Of a stretch of 10,401 nucleotides of DNA, positions 5,444-10,401 are shown in pieces. The position numbers were made by a program, and so were the translations under genes. The DNA is from Desulfovibrio sp. (GTDB lineage Bacteria > Desulfobacterota > Desulfovibrionia > Desulfovibrionales > Desulfovibrionaceae): assembly GCA_003512875.1 (NCBI GenBank), contig DONZ01000089.1, positions 1 to 10,401 of the forward strand, given 5' to 3'. The notes under the pieces are model-generated. The model saw nothing but the letters and a program-made list of their open reading frames with translations. It was not told the DNA's origin and ran no database searches. How positions within the stretch are numbered: the stretch's first letter is position 1; each line of letters begins with the position of its first letter.

Positions 5444-6623
5444 TTCTCCCAACAAGCTTGAAACGCATCCACAGCCTGAAACAAAAAGCATTTCCAAAAA
5501 AACGCTTATTATTACCATTGTTGTTGTCATTATCTTAATTCTTTTTGTGATGTTTAATCTTCTTACTGAGGAAAATAAAACAGAAGAACCTCACAATACA
5601 ATGCAGGAAATTCATGTAAGCGAAAGCAAAGTCGATTTTGCGCCTACAACAATGGATACGGGTTTAGCCGTTCAACCCAAAAAAGAAGAACCGAAAGAAG
5701 AACTCAAAGACGAAGCGTTCCCTGAAATAAAAGTTTCAAGAATGCCCGAACCGAGCGAACATACAAAAAAGTTTATTCAAATGCGTGAACAGGCGTATCT
5801 TGCGGCGCTGCAAGCGAATTTGACGGCATATACTGGCGGTGGGTCCAGTCAAATTGAACAGCCGGCTGAAAATTATACGCCCATATCGGCAACGGAACGC
5901 CCGATACCTCCCGGTATGGCGATAAATGCGGGACAAAACAACTATGATGTTTCTGCCGACATCGACAAGGAACAGTTTTTTGAACGGGCACTGCCTGACA
6001 ATCAATGGATAAATCCAAACATAAGAACGGCAGGACAGAAATACGAAATCAAAACAGGCAGTGTTATTCCCGCCGCCATGGTGACGGCAATTAATTCAGA
6101 CCTTCCGGGAAACATGATAGCACAGGTCACACAGAATATTTATGACAGCGCAACAGGCGGTTATTTGCTTATTCCACAGGGTTCAAAGCTGTTCGGCGTG
6201 TATGACAGCCGTGTGATTATGGGACAGCGGCGTGTGCTCGTCGCATGGAACAGGATAATTTTTCCTGACGGATCAGCCATGACAATACCGGGTGTTCCCG
6301 GAGCGGACATGGCAGGCAACAGCGGGTTTAGCCAAAAGGTCGATAATCATTATTTTCGGATTTTCGGTTCAAGCATTCTAATGGCTCTCATCACGGCAGG
6401 CACAGCGTATGCCGTTGATGAAAACACCAATAACGACAATGAAAACAGTTTATCTTCACAACTCAATTCCGCTTTAGCCCAACAATTAGGACAAGTCACA
6501 ACTTCCCTGCTTGAAAAGCATTTGAATATCAAACCGACGCTTGAAATAGAGCCGGGTTATCAGTTCAACATCGTTTTAACCAAAGACTTGGTTTTTGGCG
6601 GAAGCTATAAGGGGTGGAAATAG
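5436..6623 (+). CDS. trbI: TrbI, VirB10-like envelope-spanning T4SS protein
   Basis: The protein has 395 residues. VirB10/TrbI spans the envelope and links inner-membrane energy supply to the outer ring. A short cytoplasmic tail is followed by one span at about 23-43 (TLIITIVVVIILILFVMFNLL), then a charged, Pro/Glu-rich linker (PKKEEPKEELKDEAFPEIK), and the C-terminal VirB10 beta-barrel domain from about residue 190. That domain includes GSVIPAAMVTAINSDLPG, GGYLLIPQGSKLFGVYD, LVAWNRIIFPDG and the hydrophobic antenna region FGSSILMALITAGTAYAV, and ends with EPGYQFNIVLTKDLVF. AGGAG lies six bases before the ATG. The gene ends just upstream of the traG start. Confidence 0.95.
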   Translation: MSSSPNKLETHPQPETKSISKKTLIITIVVVIILILFVMFNLLTEENKTEEPHNTMQEIHVSESKVDFAPTTMDTGLAVQPKKEEPKEELKDEAFPEIKVSRMPEPSEHTKKFIQMREQAYLAALQANLTAYTGGGSSQIEQPAENYTPISATERPIPPGMAINAGQNNYDVSADIDKEQFFERALPDNQWINPNIRTAGQKYEIKTGSVIPAAMVTAINSDLPGNMIAQVTQNIYDSATGGYLLIPQGSKLFGVYDSRVIMGQRRVLVAWNRIIFPDGSAMTIPGVPGADMAGNSGFSQKVDNHYFRIFGSSILMALITAGTAYAVDENTNNDNENSLSSQLNSALAQQLGQVTTSLLEKHLNIKPTLEIEPGYQFNIVLTKDLVFGGSYKGWK

Positions 6624-6625
6624 GT

Positions 6626-8527
6626 ATGGAAGAATACGGATTAAAAAAATCAGGACAAAAATTTACATTTCGAGTATTTTTTCTGCTTTATTTTATTTCG
6701 GTAACAATACTTGCATTGCATATGACAGCCCAGTTTTTAGGACAGTATTTTCCCAAAGAGCAGCTCTCTTTATTTGGAGTAACCTTTTATCCGTTTTGGA
6801 AAGCTCCTTACTGGTATTATTTAGCATATAAATATTCAGCCGGTGATGAAGCATTAAAAATATTTTATATATGGTTCGTGCCATTAAATTTAATATTGCT
6901 ATTTTATGCAATTTACTGCGTTTTTCCAAAAGGCAATAAAACTCTGCACGGTTCCGCCAAATGGGCAACCAAAAAAGACATTAAGGAAATGGGCTATTTC
7001 GGAAATAAAGGCGTTTACATCGGCGGTTATAAAGATGGGAGAAATTTACTGTATCTCAAGCATAACGGACCCGAACATATTTTGACATTTGCTCCGACAC
7101 GAAGCGGTAAAGGCGTGGGGCTTATTGTACCAAGTCTTTTGGCGTGGGAGGAATCAAGCATTGTCCTTGATATTAAGGGCGAAAACTGGGCGTTAACCGC
7201 AGGGTACAGGCAAAGTTTGGGGCATAAGGTTATCAAATTCGACCCTACGGACACAGAAGGCGTAACGGCTTGTTTCAATCCTTTGGAAGAAATTGATTTT
7301 TATGATTTCGGCTGTATCAAGCAAGTGCAGAATATCGCCCTCATGCTTGTAGACCCTGACGGCAAAGGACTTACCGATTACTGGAACAAGGCAGGCTATG
7401 CCTTTTTGGCAGGAGCGTTATTGCACTGCCTTATCGTGACAAAAGCGCGGTTCATGCGGACCGCCACAATGCAGGATTTGGTTTTTATCCTTGCAGGCGC
7501 GGAAAAGGAACTACCCACTCAATTCAGAATGATGAGGCATTTTAATCATGCAAAACTGCTTGATAGGCTTTATCCGGGAATTGACCATCAAATCGGCGTT
7601 GAATGCCACAATTTCATTTTATCTTGTGCAACTGAAATGGAAAACAAGGGCGAGCAGGAAGTCAAGGGCGTTGTTTCATCAGCATTGGTCAATTTATCCT
7701 TGTACCGTGACCCGGTTATCACCAAAAATACTTCCAAAAGCGATTTCAAGCTCAATGATTTGATGAACCATGACAGCCCGGTGGATTTGTATTTGGTGAT
7801 AAGTCCTGCGGAAATTGACCGTGTGAAGCCGCTCATACGGTTGATGACGGATATGATAATCCGCCATATTTGCCGTGAAATGGAATTTAAAGACGGTAAA
7901 AGCGTCAAGGGTTACAAGCACAGAATGCTTTTGCTGTTCGACGAGTTCACAAGCATAGGCAAATTGCCCATTATCGAAAAAGCCATTGCCTATATCGCGG
8001 GCTATGGCGGTAAGATGTATCTGATTGTGCAGGACTTGGGGCAATTGAATGACGTGTACGGCAAGGAAAATTCGCTTATGGCGAACTGCCATATCAGAAT
8101 TGCTTATGCCCCCAATAAACTTGAAACGGCACAAATGCTTTCCGAGATGACAGGCAAAACCACTGTTGTCGATAAAAAAACTTCGTATTCTTACTCCAAA
8201 GGCGGAAAAAGCCGTTCCGTGAATATTCAGGAAACGGCAAGACCGCTGCTTACGCCCGACGAATGCATGCGCTTGCCGGGAGCGAAAAAAGACAGCGGCG
8301 GAAATGTGCTTGAGGGCGGCGACATGCTGATTCTAACGGCGGGGCGTCCTCCTATTTACGGCAGACAGATTTTATATTTCAAAGACCCGGTTTTTATAGC
8401 ACGGGCGAAAATGCCCGCTCCGGAACAGTCCGATTCCATTTATTTTGAGAAGTATACTCCGTCAGACATGGCAAAAGGCGTCAGCTTTTCCGAATTTATG
8501 AATAAAAAAGGAAATGCCCATGGTTAA
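6626..8527 (+). CDS. traG: TraG/VirD4 type IV coupling protein
   Basis: This is a 633-residue ATPase that recruits the relaxase-DNA complex to the channel. There are two N-terminal spans (about 15-38 and 78-99), then GSAKWATKKDI, a Walker A APTRSGKG with Lys 162, DIKGENW, a Walker B LLLFDEF with Asp 439 and Glu 440, and the C-terminal motif ETARPLLTPDE. Length is usual for TraG. ATG 6626 is preferred because AAGGGGTGG precedes it at a good distance; GTG 6614 would add four residues and overlap trbI by ten bases. The 3' end overlaps traF. The order trbI-traG differs from RP4, where traG sits with the relaxase genes. Confidence 0.95.
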   Translation: MEEYGLKKSGQKFTFRVFFLLYFISVTILALHMTAQFLGQYFPKEQLSLFGVTFYPFWKAPYWYYLAYKYSAGDEALKIFYIWFVPLNLILLFYAIYCVFPKGNKTLHGSAKWATKKDIKEMGYFGNKGVYIGGYKDGRNLLYLKHNGPEHILTFAPTRSGKGVGLIVPSLLAWEESSIVLDIKGENWALTAGYRQSLGHKVIKFDPTDTEGVTACFNPLEEIDFYDFGCIKQVQNIALMLVDPDGKGLTDYWNKAGYAFLAGALLHCLIVTKARFMRTATMQDLVFILAGAEKELPTQFRMMRHFNHAKLLDRLYPGIDHQIGVECHNFILSCATEMENKGEQEVKGVVSSALVNLSLYRDPVITKNTSKSDFKLNDLMNHDSPVDLYLVISPAEIDRVKPLIRLMTDMIIRHICREMEFKDGKSVKGYKHRMLLLFDEFTSIGKLPIIEKAIAYIAGYGGKMYLIVQDLGQLNDVYGKENSLMANCHIRIAYAPNKLETAQMLSEMTGKTTVVDKKTSYSYSKGGKSRSVNIQETARPLLTPDECMRLPGAKKDSGGNVLEGGDMLILTAGRPPIYGRQILYFKDPVFIARAKMPAPEQSDSIYFEKYTPSDMAKGVSFSEFMNKKGNAHG

Positions 8528-9017
8528 GATTTTTCTGAGAATTTTTGCCTGTATTTTTATTCTGTTTTTTGGATTTTCCATGTTTTACAGCTTCGGCTTC
8601 AACACAACCTCCAGCATGGAAAAAGGCTTTTATTATCAAACATTAGATCAGGACACGCTCAATTACGGCGATATTATCAGTTTTAGACTGAGCGAAGAAA
8701 CAGCGGAAAAAGTCCATGCGGAGCGTTATGTCAGCCCTCATCAGAAATTACTCAAATTTGTTGCAGGGCTTCCCGGAGATAAGGTTGACATTATAGAAAA
8801 TCAAATTTGTGTCACTCCGAAAGGCAAGTCCGTTGCCTGTGTCTGGGGTGAAATCAAAGAAAAGGACAAAGACGGCAATAATACGGTAAGCCTACTACAA
8901 CCATGTATTATTCCTCAAAATAAGGTGTTGGCGATGACGGCTCATAGAGGGAGTTTTGATAGTCGTTATTTTGGATTGGTTGATATTTCGACCGTAACAA
9001 AAATGAAAAAATTTTAG
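8520..9017 (+). CDS. traF: TraF, S26-family peptidase for TrbC pilin maturation
   Basis: The protein has 165 residues. In RP4, TraF is a signal-peptidase-like inner-membrane enzyme that trims and cyclises the TrbC pilin. There is one N-terminal span (about 2-24), then NTTSSMEKG with the likely catalytic Ser 32, the catalytic-Lys box LLKFVAGLPGD with Lys 79, and the C-terminal GSFDSRYFG motif typical of S26 enzymes. The residue after Ser-Met is Glu, where Pro is usual in the family. ATG 8520 is chosen because AAGGAA ends six bases upstream; ATG 8514 would sit directly against it. It overlaps traG by eight bases. Confidence 0.9.
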   Translation: MVKIFLRIFACIFILFFGFSMFYSFGFNTTSSMEKGFYYQTLDQDTLNYGDIISFRLSEETAEKVHAERYVSPHQKLLKFVAGLPGDKVDIIENQICVTPKGKSVACVWGEIKEKDKDGNNTVSLLQPCIIPQNKVLAMTAHRGSFDSRYFGLVDISTVTKMKKF

Positions 9018-9026
9018 GAGAAAATT

Positions 9027-9194
9027 ATGCAAAACTCAATGAACGTAACTCGTGAAGAACGTCTTGAAGCGGCAGGAAACGCAGTATTCCGTCAGCTTGC
9101 CGAAGAACCTGATCTTGTAATTGAGCTTGACCCCGAACTTGCCGAGTTCATGGGCGATTTTGAGGAAAAAGCTTTAAACGGAGAGGAATTATGA
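9027..9194 (+). CDS. Small acidic protein of unknown function (55 aa)
   Basis: The ORF starts MQNSMNVTREERLEAAGNAV and continues FRQLAEEPDLVIELDPELAEF. It is acidic and predicted helical, without a signal or membrane span. AGGAG sits six bases before the ATG and overlaps the traF stop, and its TGA overlaps the ATG of the next gene (ATGA). This tight coupling makes it a real gene. A small acidic helical protein next to an ArdC-type DNA-binding gene could be a partner or regulator; no family is recognised. Confidence 0.75.
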   Translation: MQNSMNVTREERLEAAGNAVFRQLAEEPDLVIELDPELAEFMGDFEEKALNGEEL

Positions 9195-10401
9195 GCCAAC
9201 AACAAGATAAAAAAGATTTATTCCATGTCGCTTTATCAAAGCAAATTGCAAAACAAATTATGCGTGGCACTGCCTCATTTTTAACTGCTCATGAAAACGA
9301 ACGCGTTGACTTGCCCTATAACCCTGTAACAGGAAAGAACTATACTGCTGCAAACAATATGGTTTTATCAGCCAAAGGCTACACGGATAACCGCTGGCTG
9401 ACGTATGACCAAGCGGCTGAACAAGGCTATCAGGTGAAAAAAGGTGAAAAGGCGACAGAAATCGCATTTTACCATTACATCGATTATAAAACCAAAGAAA
9501 AGCTTGATAAACCCAAAATTCAGACTGTGAAACTGTTCAATGCCGAGCAACTGACAGGCATTGAAAAAATGCCGGGCAAAGCGTCAAACAAGGAAGAAGC
9601 CCTTGCGAAAGTTCAAAGCATTTTTGAAAATTCACAAGTTAAAATTGTGAACAATCAAAAAAATAAAGACTTTTATCTTTCTAGGGATGATACAATTTAT
9701 ATGCGTTCTAAAGACGCATATAAAGACGAGCTTGCTTATAGCTCTGCTGTTCTTCATCAGTTTTGCCGTTGGGCAGCTTGTGGCGAAAAACGTTTAAATT
9801 ATGGAACTGTTCCTTTTGGTACAGAAGCTTTTGCCCGTCAAAAACTCCGTGCAGAAATTGCAACGTATATGCTTTGCAAAGAAATTGGGCTTCCGTTTGA
9901 ACCAGAGGGAGAACAATTTGCTGTTCAATGGTCACAAATTATTGAAAAAAGCCCTTTTGAAATTTTGAACGCTGCCAAGGACGCAGAAAAAATAAAAGGT
10001 TTTATTATGGAGTTTGATAAGACTTTGGAAAAAGCACAGGAATTGGAACAGGGGCAAGAGATTGAGCCTGCTGAAAATACTCTTGCCGAAGCTAAGGAAC
10101 AGGCACGACGGACTGAACACGTTCAGACTGCGGAACAATCTGAACAAGAAGAAACGCAAGCAGAACAAGCGCCTAAAAAAGAATGGAAAGAAATGATTAA
10201 GCTTTCTGTTTCTTATGATGATAAGGACGAAGCGAAAAAGCTCGGTGCGAAGTGGTCAGGCAAACAGGAAACGTGGTATGTGCTTGAGGGCACGGATTTA
10301 CAGCCGTTTTATAAATGGCTGCCGAAGGAAAAGAAAGTTGAGCTTATCATGGCAAGCCGTGATTATCTTGACGTGCCAAGAGAAGAAAAAGACGAAGCAA
10401 A
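9191..10401 (+). CDS. ArdC-like antirestriction protein with DUF5710 domain (3' end outside window)
   Basis: At least 403 residues are visible, open at the right edge. The N-terminal ArdC-type single-strand-DNA-binding domain covers about residues 10-125 (including NPVTGKNYTAANNMVL, DNRWLTYDQAAEQGYQVKKGEK and VKLFNAEQ). The middle corresponds to the zincin-like domain of the family, but the expected HExxH reads HQFCR (His 189), so the first Glu and second His are lost; the downstream Glu (222, in RAEIATYM) remains. A Gln/Glu-rich linker (about 280-330) leads to a DUF5710 module at about 336-378 (SYDDKDEAKKLGAKWSGKQ). ArdC proteins enter the recipient with the DNA and protect it from restriction. 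The ribosome site is GGAGAGG. The metallopeptidase part is probably inactive, so any role would rest on DNA binding. Confidence 0.85.
   Translation, partial: MSQQQDKKDLFHVALSKQIAKQIMRGTASFLTAHENERVDLPYNPVTGKNYTAANNMVLSAKGYTDNRWLTYDQAAEQGYQVKKGEKATEIAFYHYIDYKTKEKLDKPKIQTVKLFNAEQLTGIEKMPGKASNKEEALAKVQSIFENSQVKIVNNQKNKDFYLSRDDTIYMRSKDAYKDELAYSSAVLHQFCRWAACGEKRLNYGTVPFGTEAFARQKLRAEIATYMLCKEIGLPFEPEGEQFAVQWSQIIEKSPFEILNAAKDAEKIKGFIMEFDKTLEKAQELEQGQEIEPAENTLAEAKEQARRTEHVQTAEQSEQEETQAEQAPKKEWKEMIKLSVSYDDKDEAKKLGAKWSGKQETWYVLEGTDLQPFYKWLPKEKKVELIMASRDYLDVPREEKDEA

Noticed and set aside
1..10401. tRNA, rRNA or CRISPR array
   Set aside because: No clover-leaf sequence, rRNA signature or regularly spaced repeat with unique spacers was seen on either strand.

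Overview
The window is the distal half of a conjugative type IV secretion (T4SS) operon of the RP4/Tn4371 'Trb' type. On the + strand it carries trbJ, trbL, trbF, trbG, trbH and trbI, then a VirD4/TraG coupling protein, a TraF-type S26 peptidase, a 55-aa acidic ORF and an ArdC-like gene that runs off the right edge. The signal peptides, the outer-membrane lipoprotein TrbH and the VirB9/VirB10 homologues indicate a diderm (Gram-negative) host. The mixed GC and the gene order suggest an integrative conjugative element or conjugative plasmid of a proteobacterium or desulfovibrio-like gut bacterium. That host assignment is a guess; nothing here fixes the species, and no replication, integration or relaxase gene is visible.

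Layout. Bases 1-83 are a very AT-rich leader. Bases 84-887 are trbJ (VirB5-like). Bases 884-1300 on the minus strand encode an unrecognised 138-aa lipoprotein in the slot where RP4 has trbK (entry exclusion). It is divergent from trbL and overlaps its 5' end. trbL (about 1266-2438) is a polytopic VirB6-like channel protein. Bases 2439-3375 are an accessory patch: three direct copies of the trbF leader and first codons, two small single-span membrane ORFs that begin like TrbF, and an unrecognised three-span membrane protein on the minus strand. From 3376 to the right edge the genes are tightly packed, mostly with overlapping or adjacent start and stop codons and clear ribosome binding sites, so they look like one translationally coupled operon.

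How it works together. TrbJ, TrbL, TrbF, TrbG, TrbH and TrbI form the envelope-spanning mating channel (VirB5, VirB6, VirB8, VirB9, lipoprotein and VirB10 equivalents). TraG feeds it DNA, TraF matures the TrbC pilin (gene outside the window), and ArdC probably protects or processes the incoming single strand. The backbone is GC-richer (about 50-58% in sampled blocks of trbJ, the trbL 3' end and part of trbF). Most of 885-2070 and 2439-3375 is much poorer (about 15-33% in sampled blocks).

The most interesting part is this AT-rich insert. A lipoprotein shares an 11-residue C-terminal motif with TrbJ, the trbL signal peptide is written antisense to the lipoprotein start, and trbF-leader repeats separate small membrane genes. 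Together they suggest a variable exclusion or immunity module lodged inside the T4SS operon. That function is inferred, not shown.
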